Shown here piece by piece: positions 39,461-49,109 of a DNA stretch of 64,000 nucleotides. The stretch covers positions 2,108,001-2,172,000 of the forward strand of contig NZ_CP058557.1 in the NCBI RefSeq assembly GCF_018141165.1, written 5' to 3'. Origin of the DNA: Alkaliphilus sp. B6464. Lineage in GTDB: Bacteria; Bacillota; Clostridia; Peptostreptococcales; Natronincolaceae. Positions within the stretch are counted from its first letter, which is position 1. Each line of letters opens with the position of its first letter. The notes beneath the pieces were generated by a model. It was not told the DNA's origin. It was given only the letters and a program-made list of their open reading frames with translations, and did no database searches. The position numbers and the translations under genes are program-made.

Positions 39461-41941
39461 ATGCAACATATTGAATTATTAGCACCAGCAGGTAGTTTTG
39501 AGGCTCTAAAGGCTGCTGTGCAAAATGGTGCTGGTGCAGTTTATTTAGGTGGTGTAGACTTTGGAGCTAGAGCTTATGCTTCTAATTTTGATAGAGATAC
39601 TATGAAGGAAGCTGTAGAATATGCACATATACGTGGTGTGAAAGTATATGTAACTGTAAATACATTAATGAAGGATAGTGAAGTTCAAAGTTTAATGAAG
39701 TACATAAAGTTCTTATATGAGATAGATGTAGATGCAGTTATAGTTCAAGATATAGGAGTTTTTAACTTAGTTAAAGAGATATTCCCAGACTTTGAGATCC
39801 ATGCAAGTACACAAATGACACTACACAACAAACATGGTGTAGAATTATTAAAAAGTATGGGAGTTGATCGAGCAGTTTTAGCAAGAGAGTTAACGGTCGA
39901 AGAAATAAAAAGTATTTACAATGAAATTGGTATAGAGTTAGAGGTTTTTATACATGGTGCTCTGTGTGTTTCTTATTCTGGACAATGTTTAATGAGTAGC
40001 TTTATTGGAGGTAGAAGTGGTAACAGGGGCCGTTGTGCACAACCATGTAGAAGAGAATATAGCTTGCTAAAATTAAATACAGATCAGCTTCTAAAGAGCG
40101 ATAAAGCATTTCATCTTAGTATGAGAGATTTAAATACTGTAGGAGAAATAGGTAGGTTAATAGATGCTGGTGTAACTTCCTTTAAAATAGAAGGTCGTAT
40201 GAAAAAACCACAGTATGTAGCTTCTATTGTTAGGGGTTATAGGAAAGCTATAGATATTTATTTGGACAATAGAAAAGTTTTACGAGATAAAGCCTTGGAA
40301 GAAGAAATGGAACAAATGTTTAATCGTAAGTTTACAAAAGGATATTTGTTTAGTAGTCCAAAAGCAGATGTAATTAATATTGAAAAGCCAAATAATCGGG
40401 GGCTGTATTTAGGGAGGATAGAGCATTTTGATGTAAGGGAAAATAAATTGAAGATTAGGCTAAATGTAGATATAGCTCAGGGAGATGGTATAGAAATATG
40501 GAACAAGTCTTCTGTAGATATAGGTGGTACTATTAGAAATATTTATATTAATAATAAATTAGTTAAATGGGCTAAAAAGGGCCAAGTAGTTGAAATAGAA
40601 ATGAAGGGTAATATACAAAAAGGTGATGAAGTATATAAAACCTTAAACATATCTTTAATGGATGAACTTGAAAGAACATATGCACATGATAAAGAACATA
40701 AAAAGATATTCATATATGGTGAAGTACAAATAGAAATTGATGAGAAAATTAAACTTCATCTATGGGATGAAGAAGGACATACTGTATATGTTCAAAGTGA
40801 TGATGTTGTTCAAAGAGCGATGAAGGTTCCTCTTACTGAGGATAAACTTTTAGAACAACTATCTAAATTAGGAAATACCCCTTTTGAGCTGTATAATTTA
40901 GATATTAGTTTAGAGGAAAATAGCTCTGTACCTATTTCTATATTAAACAGTTTAAGAAGGGACGCAGTAGAAAAGCTAGTGGATTTAAGAAAAACTAGAC
41001 ATAGTAGAGAAAAAACAGAAGATTTAAGGTTTACAAAAAAACTAGAAAGTCTTAAGATATCAAGTGAAAATCGAGATGAGAAAATAACTAAACAACAAAA
41101 AATATCTGTAAAATTAGATACATTAGAGCAACTAAAGGTGGCTTTAAATTATTCAATTAATCGTATTTATTATGGAGATATATCTACTCTTAAAGAAGCT
41201 ATATCATTATGTAAAGATAAAAATATAGAAATTTACTTAAGAACACCGTCTATACTAAAAGATAGTGAATATGAAATTTTAGAAAAGTTAGTAAAAGGAT
41301 TAAAGTTTGATGGAATTTTAGCTGGTGATTTGGGAATAATTAGGTTTAACGATACTTATTTAAAGCTCCCATTGATAGGGGACTTCTCATTAAACGTAAT
41401 GAATAGTTACACTATTAATTCCTTTGAAAAGCTTGGCTTAAGTGGAATTACACTGTCACCAGAGTTAGATTTCAAGACTATTTATAAGTTAAATCTAGAT
41501 AATGCATTAGAAAAAGAGGCGATTATATACGGAAAGACGACTGTTATGGTTACTGAGTATTGTCCTTTAGTTCAGGAAAACCAATGTGATCATAAATGCA
41601 GAGAATGTCGTTACCCTAAATATAAGTACCATTTTGGATTAAAGGATGCTAAAAACGTGACATTCCCAGTTGGAAAAGATTATTGGGGAAGAAGTACGAT
41701 TCTTAATTCAAAGCCTTTATTTATGTTAGATAAGCTAAATGATTTTAAAGACATTAATATAGGGTGGTTAAGATTAGAATTTACTGATGAAACTAATAGT
41801 GAGATAGAAGATATAATAGTAATGGCTTTAAGTAATATGAATAATATATTAACGGGCAAAAAATCAAGATATAGTGAAGACTATACTAATAAACTAAAAG
41901 ATGGATTTACTAGGGGACATTATTATAGGGGAGTAGAGTAA
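39461..41941 (+). CDS. Peptidase U32 family protein (RlhA-like) with DUF3656
   Basis: An 826-residue protein. The TIM-barrel U32 part begins HIELLAPAGSFEALKAAVQN and carries the signature EVFIHGALCVSYSGQCLMSS with RGRCAQPCR (Fe-S-type Cys) near residue 165-200. A DUF3656 insert and a second half with CPLV...C..KC..CRYPKYK follow. The E. coli long relative RlhA hydroxylates C2501 of 23S rRNA; a true protease role is doubtful. In the usual clostridial order it follows zapA. Confidence 0.88.
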   Translation: MQHIELLAPAGSFEALKAAVQNGAGAVYLGGVDFGARAYASNFDRDTMKEAVEYAHIRGVKVYVTVNTLMKDSEVQSLMKYIKFLYEIDVDAVIVQDIGVFNLVKEIFPDFEIHASTQMTLHNKHGVELLKSMGVDRAVLARELTVEEIKSIYNEIGIELEVFIHGALCVSYSGQCLMSSFIGGRSGNRGRCAQPCRREYSLLKLNTDQLLKSDKAFHLSMRDLNTVGEIGRLIDAGVTSFKIEGRMKKPQYVASIVRGYRKAIDIYLDNRKVLRDKALEEEMEQMFNRKFTKGYLFSSPKADVINIEKPNNRGLYLGRIEHFDVRENKLKIRLNVDIAQGDGIEIWNKSSVDIGGTIRNIYINNKLVKWAKKGQVVEIEMKGNIQKGDEVYKTLNISLMDELERTYAHDKEHKKIFIYGEVQIEIDEKIKLHLWDEEGHTVYVQSDDVVQRAMKVPLTEDKLLEQLSKLGNTPFELYNLDISLEENSSVPISILNSLRRDAVEKLVDLRKTRHSREKTEDLRFTKKLESLKISSENRDEKITKQQKISVKLDTLEQLKVALNYSINRIYYGDISTLKEAISLCKDKNIEIYLRTPSILKDSEYEILEKLVKGLKFDGILAGDLGIIRFNDTYLKLPLIGDFSLNVMNSYTINSFEKLGLSGITLSPELDFKTIYKLNLDNALEKEAIIYGKTTVMVTEYCPLVQENQCDHKCRECRYPKYKYHFGLKDAKNVTFPVGKDYWGRSTILNSKPLFMLDKLNDFKDINIGWLRLEFTDETNSEIEDIIVMALSNMNNILTGKKSRYSEDYTNKLKDGFTRGHYYRGVE

Positions 41942-42156
41942 TAAATTAAATATAAATCAAAATAGAGTCTATTATATTATATATAAATAGCTCTTTTTTA
42001 TGAGATTAAGCAAAATTAATAATAAACTTAAGAAAAAATTTATAAATAGTTAAAAACAATTTAAAGTATATACTATATAATTAGTAGCATATACTACAAA
42101 ATTTAAAAATGATTAGAAATAATTGTTTTAAGTATTACTTTAACAGGGGGTATTAT

Positions 42157-42834
42157 ATGATTTTACTTAAAAAACGATGGAATGAATATAAACATTTTTT
42201 ATTACTTTCGTTATATGGACTGCTATATATATGGTTTTACTACTTAGAAAAAACTGTTGTTCCGAAGTATGATATGTTTTCACCTATGGATATGAAAATT
42301 CCTTTTATAAAAGAATTTGTTATACCATATTTATTCTGGTACATATATATGGCATTTGGGTTTATTTATTTAGGTATTGTATCAAAAAAGGATTATTATA
42401 GACTGTTTTTATTTATGTTCTTTGGTATGGTCATATGTTATGCTATTTATGGGATTTTTCCAAATGGACAAAGTCTACGTCCTGTAATTACTGAAAATGA
42501 TATTTTCTCAAGGATTATGAAAGGTATTTATGCTGCTGATACACCTACTAATGTGGCACCTAGCATACACGTATTGAATTCTATTGCAATACATGTAGGT
42601 TTAATTGGCTACGAACCATTTAAAAAAAATATGGCATTAAGGATAACCTCTTTTATACTTATGATTATAATTAGTGCATCTACAGTATTGGTTAAGCAAC
42701 ATTCTATACTAGATGGAATATGGGCTATAGCACTATCTATGGTGCTTTATGTAGCTATTTATTTAGTTCCAGATTTAGTAGCAGGAAGACAAAAGGCGGC
42801 AAGAAGAGAGAAAAATACATCTATATCTATGTAA
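42157..42834 (+). CDS. PAP2-like membrane phosphatase
   Basis: A 225-residue protein from ATG 42157 (AGGGGG RBS), with six helices. Phosphatase motif 2 is APSIHVLNS (about 133-141) and motif 3 VKQHSILDGIWA (about 181-192), the pattern of inositol-phosphoryl-transferase/PAP2 proteins. It likely acts on lipid phosphates at the outer membrane face; substrate unknown. Confidence 0.8.
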   Translation: MILLKKRWNEYKHFLLLSLYGLLYIWFYYLEKTVVPKYDMFSPMDMKIPFIKEFVIPYLFWYIYMAFGFIYLGIVSKKDYYRLFLFMFFGMVICYAIYGIFPNGQSLRPVITENDIFSRIMKGIYAADTPTNVAPSIHVLNSIAIHVGLIGYEPFKKNMALRITSFILMIIISASTVLVKQHSILDGIWAIALSMVLYVAIYLVPDLVAGRQKAARREKNTSISM

Positions 42835-42868
42835 AATAAGTTAAATATCAACTTTAGTTTAGAATTTT

Positions 42869-42910
42869 AAAACCTCATCGACTTTTTTCAAAGTTGATGA
42901 GGTTTCTTTT
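42869..42910. terminator. Bidirectional terminator
   Basis: AAAACCTCATCGACTTT / AAAGTTGATGAGGTTT between convergent genes. Confidence 0.85.
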
Positions 42911-42925
42911 AGTATGTATAGGAGA

Positions 42926-43417
42926 CTATCTATAGTTTGTAAATTGTAGGTTCATTGGTAGATCAGCTTCCCTTATTAGTTGTATAGCAGCTTGAAGATC
43001 ATCGCGATTTTTTCCAGATACTCTAACTGCCTCTCCCTGAATAGAAGCTTGTACCTTTATTTTCGAATCCTTTATCAATGTAGTAATTTTCTTAGCCTGA
43101 TCCTTATCTATCCCTTGTTGAAGCTTAATAACTTGCTTTGCCCTGCCACCTAATGCATGCTCTACTTTTCTATACTCTAAAGCTTTTAAAGAAATATTTC
43201 TTTGTGTCAGTTTGGTTTGTAGAATATCTATTACATTTTTAAGCTTTAATTCATCAGGAGCATTAATTGTTACTTCTGAATCACTTCTGTCTACAGTTGT
43301 ATTTGTTCCTTTTAAGTCAAAGCGCTGAGAAATCTCCTTCATAGATTGATTAACAGCATTATCTACCTCTTGTAAATCAATTTGTGAAACAATATCAAAA
43401 GAGTTATCTTTTGCCAT
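42926..43417 (-). CDS. YajQ family (UPF0234) nucleotide-binding protein
   Basis: A 163-residue protein: FDIVSQIDLQEVDNAVNQSM, SQRFDLKGTNTTVDRS, GEAVRVSGKNRDDLQAAIQL, ending DLPMNLQFTNYR, all hallmarks of YajQ. Homologues bind GTP/ATP or cyclic-di-GMP in some bacteria. Lone gene with an AGGGA RBS. Confidence 0.92.
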   Translation of the reverse strand: MAKDNSFDIVSQIDLQEVDNAVNQSMKEISQRFDLKGTNTTVDRSDSEVTINAPDELKLKNVIDILQTKLTQRNISLKALEYRKVEHALGGRAKQVIKLQQGIDKDQAKKITTLIKDSKIKVQASIQGEAVRVSGKNRDDLQAAIQLIREADLPMNLQFTNYR

Positions 43418-43611
43418 TCTTATCCCTCCATATTACGTAGTTAATTAATATTATATATGCTTTTCTATTAGAAAGTCTAGCCATATTACATGAGAAACAT
43501 AATATATGATAACTTTATGTAAAAAAAGGTATACATATATAAATATAAATAATTTCTGTAAATATTTTATTGGATAATAATTAACAATAAGGAGGAATAG
43601 GAGGCCAAAAA

Positions 43612-44340
43612 ATGAAAGAAGTTATAGAATACGGAACATTAATAAAAAGGAATGGTAGATATAAAGATACAGTAGCATATAAAATGATATTTTTAGATGA
43701 AACATATTTAGAAGAGATTTTAGATCTTCAAGAGAAAGTATTTAAAACCTTAGATAATCCAGAGACATTTGTACCAGACACAAAAGAATTCATGGAAAAA
43801 TCAATTTTCCCTCCAGATCAAGGAAGGGTTATAGGAGTTTTTACTAATGAAGGCTTGATTGCCTATAGAACTATAAATTTTCCAGGTAAGGATGCGAAAA
43901 ACTTAGGTCGAGAGATTAATTTGATTGGAAATGATTTGGACAAGGTAGCTCATTTAGAGTCTACAGTAGTTCATCCATTTTATAGAGGAAATAGACTTCA
44001 GGCTAAAATGCTACTACATTCCATAAAGTTGATTAGAGAACTAGGGTATGAATTTATTTTAACTACAATATCTCCTTATAACTATCCAAGTCTTAAAAAT
44101 GTAATGGATCAAGGGCTAACAATTAAGAATTTAAAGATTAGAAATAATGAGTATAAAGGTAAACTTAGATATTTGCTATCAATTGACTTTATAAATACTA
44201 ATAAGGAGATAGCAGATATTATAATAGTAAAAAATACAGATATACTAAAGCAACAACAATTATTAGACGAAGGATATGATGGATATAAAATAGAGAAACG
44301 AGAGGGATACTTTGATGTGATGTATTGCAAATATAAATAA
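43612..44340 (+). CDS. GNAT-like acetyltransferase
   Basis: A 242-residue protein with a GNAT core: VIGVFTNEGLIAYRTINFPG strand pair, HLESTVVHPFYRGNRLQAKM as the acetyl-CoA motif (R..N.LQ replaces the usual Q..G.G), and LTTISPYNYPSLKNVMDQGL. RBS AGGAGG. The substrate is unknown; the C-terminal 60 residues are extra. Confidence 0.7.
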   Translation: MKEVIEYGTLIKRNGRYKDTVAYKMIFLDETYLEEILDLQEKVFKTLDNPETFVPDTKEFMEKSIFPPDQGRVIGVFTNEGLIAYRTINFPGKDAKNLGREINLIGNDLDKVAHLESTVVHPFYRGNRLQAKMLLHSIKLIRELGYEFILTTISPYNYPSLKNVMDQGLTIKNLKIRNNEYKGKLRYLLSIDFINTNKEIADIIIVKNTDILKQQQLLDEGYDGYKIEKREGYFDVMYCKYK

Positions 44341-44432
44341 TATAAATGCAATTTATTTATTAGCATAATTATAGAATTATATTAAACTGAGAATACTAAA
44401 TAGTACTACTAATACAAAATTTAGACAGGCAG

Positions 44433-44466
44433 TTGACAAATACTATAAAAGTAGTTAGAATTCTAA
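44433..44466 (+). promoter_or_regulatory. Promoter with overlapping palindromic operator (marR-MATE)
   Basis: TTGACA, 17 bp, TAGAAT. The perfect 12-bp palindrome TTAGAATTCTAA at 44455-44466 covers the -10, so MarR binding would block it. A wider AAAGTAGTTAGA / TCTAACTACTTT inverted repeat surrounds it. Confidence 0.75.
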
Positions 44467-44521
44467 TAGTAAGAAATCTAACTACTTTTGTCTATGTTAA
44501 ATATAAGGAGCGGAATTATGT

Positions 44522-44968
44522 ATGAAGGAAGAAAATCTTAAACAAATCCATAATGGCTTGCTTGAATTTTCGGACCTTTTTCACCAAAAAATAAGTTCAA
44601 TATTAAATAGCAATATTTCTATTGATTATTGTTGTAATAAAAACCAAAATAAGGCATTAATGATCTTGGGAAGAAGAGGTAAAATAACTCCTACTATGTT
44701 AGGGAAATCTTTAGATATGAGAAAAGGAAGTTTAACTACTTTATTAGATTCATTAGAGAATATGAATCTTGTTTTTCGTGAGGCTGATGAAAAGGATAGA
44801 AGAAAAACGTGGATTTATTTAACAGAAGAAGGAAAAGGGTATGTAGATTCTCAAATGCTTCAATATGAAAAAATTATTACTCAAGCCTTTGATTCTTTAG
44901 GGGATAAAGATGTAGATAATTTTTCAAACAGTATTAAAACAGTAATAAGTATAATGAAAAAATTGTAA
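44522..44968 (+). CDS. MarR-family repressor
   Basis: A 148-residue winged-helix protein: KALMILGRRGKITPTMLGKS, LDMRKGSLTTLLDSLENMNL, VFREADEKDRRKTWIYLTEE (wing). First gene of a two-gene operon with the MATE pump (11 bp gap); probably represses it through the palindrome in the promoter and lets go on ligand binding. Confidence 0.87.
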   Translation: MKEENLKQIHNGLLEFSDLFHQKISSILNSNISIDYCCNKNQNKALMILGRRGKITPTMLGKSLDMRKGSLTTLLDSLENMNLVFREADEKDRRKTWIYLTEEGKGYVDSQMLQYEKIITQAFDSLGDKDVDNFSNSIKTVISIMKKL

Positions 44969-44979
44969 GGAGAGATAGT

Positions 44980-46362
44980 ATGGATCGTTCGAAACAACTA
45001 GCAGAAGAAAAAATTGGAAAGTTATTATTAACCTTTTCCGTTCCAGCCATAGTTGGAATGTTGGTTAATGCCCTATATAATATAGTGGATAGGATTTTCG
45101 TTGGGAGAGGAGTTGGCTCATTAGCTATAGCAGGAATTACAATTGGTTTTCCAATAATGATTATACTAATGGCATTTTCGATGCTTGTTGGGCTAGGCGC
45201 AACTTCTTTAATTTCTATTAGATTAGGACAAAATAGGAAGGAAGACGCCGAGAAGATTGTAGGAAATGCTATGACATTATTAGTTGTTATTATGTTGGGG
45301 TTAACAGTAGTTGGACTGGTTTTTCTTGAGCCCCTTTTAAGGATCTTTGGTGCCAGTGCAGATGTAATGCCTTATGCTAAGGATTACTTAAGAATTATTT
45401 TATTCGGTGCAGTTTTCCAAGGTATTGGTTTTGGTATGAATAACATTATTAGGGCGGAAGGAAACCCTAAAGTAGCTATGTTAACTATGTTAATAGGTGC
45501 GATACTTAACACAATACTAGACCCAATTTTTATATTTGTATTTAATTGGGGAATACAAGGAGCTGCATTAGCTACTATAGTTTCTCAAGCTGCATCTTCT
45601 ATTTGGGTGCTTAGTCACTTTCTAAGTGGAAGAAGTAATCTAAAGGTATACAAAGAAAATCTACGTCTAAAGATTGATGTAGTATTAAGTATTTTCTCTA
45701 TAGGCTTTGCGCCTTTTATGATGCAGTTAGCTGCCAGTGCAGTAACAGCAGTATTAAATAACCAACTTGCTGTATATGGAGGAGATATTGCAATATCTGC
45801 AATGGGAATCGTTAACAGTATAAGCACAATAATATTGATGCCTATATTCGGTATTAATCAAGGTTCTCAGCCTATTATAGGATTTAACTACGGTGCTGGC
45901 CAGTTTAATAGGGTAAAGCAAACCTTAAGATATGCTATTACAGCAGCTACAGCTTTGGTTGTATTAGGATTTTTCCTAATAAGACTTTTACCTGTACAGT
46001 TAATTACGCTATTTGCTCAAGGTGATCAGGCTTTAATAGATATTGGTACCAATGGACTTAAAATATTCTTTTCTGTATTGCCAATTATCGGTTTTCAAAT
46101 TGTGAGTGCTAACTACTTTCAGGCTATAGGAAAGCCAAAACAAGCAGCAATTTTAAGTTTATCTAGGCAGGTGTTATTCCTTATACCGGCACTTCTAATT
46201 TTACCAAGATATTTTGAGTTAAATGGTGTATGGATGGCAAGTCCAGTTTCAGATATATTATCATCTGTAGTAACGGGGATATGGATATTACTTGAAATTA
46301 AAAATTTAGGAACAAATAGGGCTACAGAAAAGAACCCTACAAAACCTTTATATCAAGAATAG
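44980..46362 (+). CDS. MATE-family multidrug/Na+ antiporter
   Basis: A 460-residue protein with 12 helices in two matching halves (IGKLLLTFSVPAIVGMLVNA, LYNIVDRIFVGRGVGSLAIA; second half INQGSQPIIGFNYGAGQFN). It has the DinF/NorM-type MATE hallmarks. It exports drugs or metabolites using an ion gradient; regulated by MarR. Confidence 0.9.
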   Translation: MDRSKQLAEEKIGKLLLTFSVPAIVGMLVNALYNIVDRIFVGRGVGSLAIAGITIGFPIMIILMAFSMLVGLGATSLISIRLGQNRKEDAEKIVGNAMTLLVVIMLGLTVVGLVFLEPLLRIFGASADVMPYAKDYLRIILFGAVFQGIGFGMNNIIRAEGNPKVAMLTMLIGAILNTILDPIFIFVFNWGIQGAALATIVSQAASSIWVLSHFLSGRSNLKVYKENLRLKIDVVLSIFSIGFAPFMMQLAASAVTAVLNNQLAVYGGDIAISAMGIVNSISTIILMPIFGINQGSQPIIGFNYGAGQFNRVKQTLRYAITAATALVVLGFFLIRLLPVQLITLFAQGDQALIDIGTNGLKIFFSVLPIIGFQIVSANYFQAIGKPKQAAILSLSRQVLFLIPALLILPRYFELNGVWMASPVSDILSSVVTGIWILLEIKNLGTNRATEKNPTKPLYQE

Positions 46363-46368
46363 ATTAAT

Positions 46369-46409
46369 CAAAAAGAAACTTATTTTAAAATAAAAATGGG
46401 TTTCTTTTT
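46369..46409 (+). terminator. Terminator of the MATE gene
   Basis: AAAGAAAC ... GGTTTCTTT arms, then T run. Confidence 0.7.
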
Positions 46410-46620
46410 TCAAATCTTAAATTTACAGAATATTAACACGATATATTTTGGTTTTTTTACAGTGTTTTTAATTTATAAATTTTGTAAATTTTAATTAAGA
46501 CTATAAAAAAATAAATAAATTAATATTTTTAAAATATTAATAAACAAATGAAACTTTTTTATTTTTTTTACGTCTATAATGTTGAATAGGAAAAAATATG
46601 AAATGGAGGGGGTTTTTATA

Positions 46621-48909
46621 ATGTTAAGAAAAATAATGGTAGTTATTATTACATTTACATTGTTTCTAGGTGTAATAACACCTGTTGGCTATGGTGCAGT
46701 GAAATCTTCGATTCTAACTAAAGCGGAAGCAGAAAAGTTAGCTAGGGAAAAATTAGACTTAGGTAAGGATTACAAGCTTCAATATGGCAATTTAAATACT
46801 CGAGATATACAACAAAGACAGTTTTGGAATTTAGCATTTGAAGGAGATAAAAAGAACGCTTCCGTTGTTATGGCTGCTGACTCTGGAGAAATAATTTCTT
46901 TTAACCAATGGAATGGTAATAATGAAGAAAAAGCCGTAAACTTACTTCAAGATGAAGCTAAGAAAATTGCTGTAGATTTTATTAAATCCTTGGAAGCAGA
47001 AAGGTTTAATGAAACTGAAGAAGTTACTGTTAAGGCTCCTACGGTTATCCCATATGATATAAAGATAAATTATACTGACAATGATAGCTATCACTTCATG
47101 TTTGTAAGAAAAATAAATGGAGAGTTTTTTCCAAGTAATTATTTTAGAATTACCGTATCAGGACTAAATAAAAGTATAAGTTCATATGAAATGAAATGGG
47201 ATATTGGAAGTTATGAAAGCAATAAACAACTTTTAAATGAAGAAGAAGCTAGAGGTTTCTTTGAAAAAGAAGATCGTCTTCAGCTTAAATATGTAAGATT
47301 AAATAAATATAATAAAGAAGATAGTAAAAATGTGGTTTTAACTCCGGTATATATTTATACACCAAAAGAAACTGATAAAATAGATGCTATTACCGGAAAG
47401 TTATTAACATCGGATCAATTATATAATTGGAATTATTATGGATATCCAATTTACAGAGAAGACTCATCTAATGCAAATGAGATGATGGCTAAAGAGGCAT
47501 CAAATGGTGGAGTTGAAATGATACCGGATGATGGTGTAATTTCAAAGGAAAAGGTAGAGCAAATAATAATAAATATACTTAAAGAACATGTAGATATAGA
47601 AGGAATTAAACTAAATAGCGGTAGTTACACAAATTATTATGCTGGAATTAAAGGCAAGTTCTGGTATGTATATTGGAATTCTGATGAGGGAGATAAATAT
47701 TTAAATTCAGTGCTAAATGCTGAAAATGGTCAGGTATTAGAACTTTCATATAATAAAAGTGAAGGATATCAGCCTGTACAAGAAGTAAGAGACTTAAAAA
47801 CAACTGAAAATATTAAAGAAAATGTTAGGAAGAGTGATGATACTCTAAGTATAGTAAATGAAAAAATTCAAACAATGTTTCCAAAAACTAAAGGAGCATT
47901 GAAATTAGAAATAAAATCAGATAATGTTATAGACAAAGATAAAGCATATGTATCAAGCTCTAGATATATAAATAACATTCTATTCGATGATAATTATGTG
48001 CATATGACATATAACGATGAAACCGAGGAAATAAGCAGTTTGAGATATAGATGGTACGATGTAGATGTACAAAAATCTAGTTCAATGTTAACTAAGGAAA
48101 AGGCGCATAAAATATTCTATGACAATGTAGGACTTGAGAAGTATTTAGTACAATTAAAAGACTTAGAGAAACTGGAGAAGGAAGGTTTAGAAATACCTAC
48201 AAAAGAGTTGTTATCTGTATATGCAATAAAAAGCTTTGGCTTTAATTACATTGATGGGGTAACCGGCAAGTTTCTAAATTATTCAGGAGAAGAATTTAAA
48301 AAAGAGCAAAGCAATCAAACTCAGTTTACAGATATAAAAGGATCTCCTTATGAGAAAGACATTTTACTTATAGATAAAATGGGGATATTAAAGGTAACAG
48401 AGCAAACTTTTAAGCCAGAGGAAGCTTTACTTCGAAAAGATGCACTTAAATGGATAGTGGAGATAGGTTGGAGTAATAAAGCTTATTATGTAGATAGATA
48501 TTACAATGGATCCAATGAAAATAAAGGAAAAGATTATTTTAAAGATATTTCAAAGGATAGTCCTTACTATAAGTATATTGAAACTGGAGTAGAGTTTGGT
48601 ATTATCGATGAGGGCGATTATTTTAAACCAGATGAAAAAATTAGTAAAATTGAATTAGCAAAGTGGATTATAAATGCCATGAAACAAAAAGAATTAGCTA
48701 ATTACTCTAATATTTTCCAAGTGCCATATAAAGATAAAGAAGTAATAAAAACAGAGGATATCGGTTATGCTGCATTAGCCAAATATTATAATATATTTGG
48801 AGATAAAAATATTGAAGCAGAATTTTCGCCTAACAAAAATCTTAATAGAGGTGAATTTATTCACTTTATGTATCAACTAATAAGAGATTATGAAGATATG
48901 AAAAACTAG
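46621..48909 (+). CDS. Secreted YcdB/PepSY-type protein with S-layer homology domains
   Basis: A 762-residue protein from ATG 46621 (GGAGGGGG RBS). The signal peptide IMVVIITFTLFLGVITPVGY is followed by repeated YcdB/PepSY-like units (LTKAEAEKLAREKL; KEKVEQIIINILKEHVDIEG; LTKEKAHKIFYDNV) with DAITGKLL and DGVTGKFL motifs. From about residue 570, three degenerate SLH repeats (FTDIKGSPYEKDILLIDKMG; YFKDISKDSPYYKYIETGVE) should bind the cell wall. An S-layer-associated surface protein; function unknown. Confidence 0.8.
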   Translation: MLRKIMVVIITFTLFLGVITPVGYGAVKSSILTKAEAEKLAREKLDLGKDYKLQYGNLNTRDIQQRQFWNLAFEGDKKNASVVMAADSGEIISFNQWNGNNEEKAVNLLQDEAKKIAVDFIKSLEAERFNETEEVTVKAPTVIPYDIKINYTDNDSYHFMFVRKINGEFFPSNYFRITVSGLNKSISSYEMKWDIGSYESNKQLLNEEEARGFFEKEDRLQLKYVRLNKYNKEDSKNVVLTPVYIYTPKETDKIDAITGKLLTSDQLYNWNYYGYPIYREDSSNANEMMAKEASNGGVEMIPDDGVISKEKVEQIIINILKEHVDIEGIKLNSGSYTNYYAGIKGKFWYVYWNSDEGDKYLNSVLNAENGQVLELSYNKSEGYQPVQEVRDLKTTENIKENVRKSDDTLSIVNEKIQTMFPKTKGALKLEIKSDNVIDKDKAYVSSSRYINNILFDDNYVHMTYNDETEEISSLRYRWYDVDVQKSSSMLTKEKAHKIFYDNVGLEKYLVQLKDLEKLEKEGLEIPTKELLSVYAIKSFGFNYIDGVTGKFLNYSGEEFKKEQSNQTQFTDIKGSPYEKDILLIDKMGILKVTEQTFKPEEALLRKDALKWIVEIGWSNKAYYVDRYYNGSNENKGKDYFKDISKDSPYYKYIETGVEFGIIDEGDYFKPDEKISKIELAKWIINAMKQKELANYSNIFQVPYKDKEVIKTEDIGYAALAKYYNIFGDKNIEAEFSPNKNLNRGEFIHFMYQLIRDYEDMKN

Positions 48910-48952
48910 AATAACACTTAAATATTAATAATATAAATATTAATTTTAATAG

Positions 48953-48996
48953 ATCAATCCCTTTTGAATATTACTTTCAAGAGGGATTGTTTTATT
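48953..48996 (+). terminator. Terminator of the surface-protein gene
   Basis: CAATCCC....GAA / TTC....GGGATTG, then TTTTATTG. Confidence 0.8.
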
Positions 48997-49109
48997 GTTA
49001 TAAATAAATTCAATAGGACAATGGAAATAAATAGAAAAATTCAATTGTTAACATTGTTAATTATTTAATAATATATAGGTGAAGTAATAATAGAATAGGA
49101 GGGTTAAAA

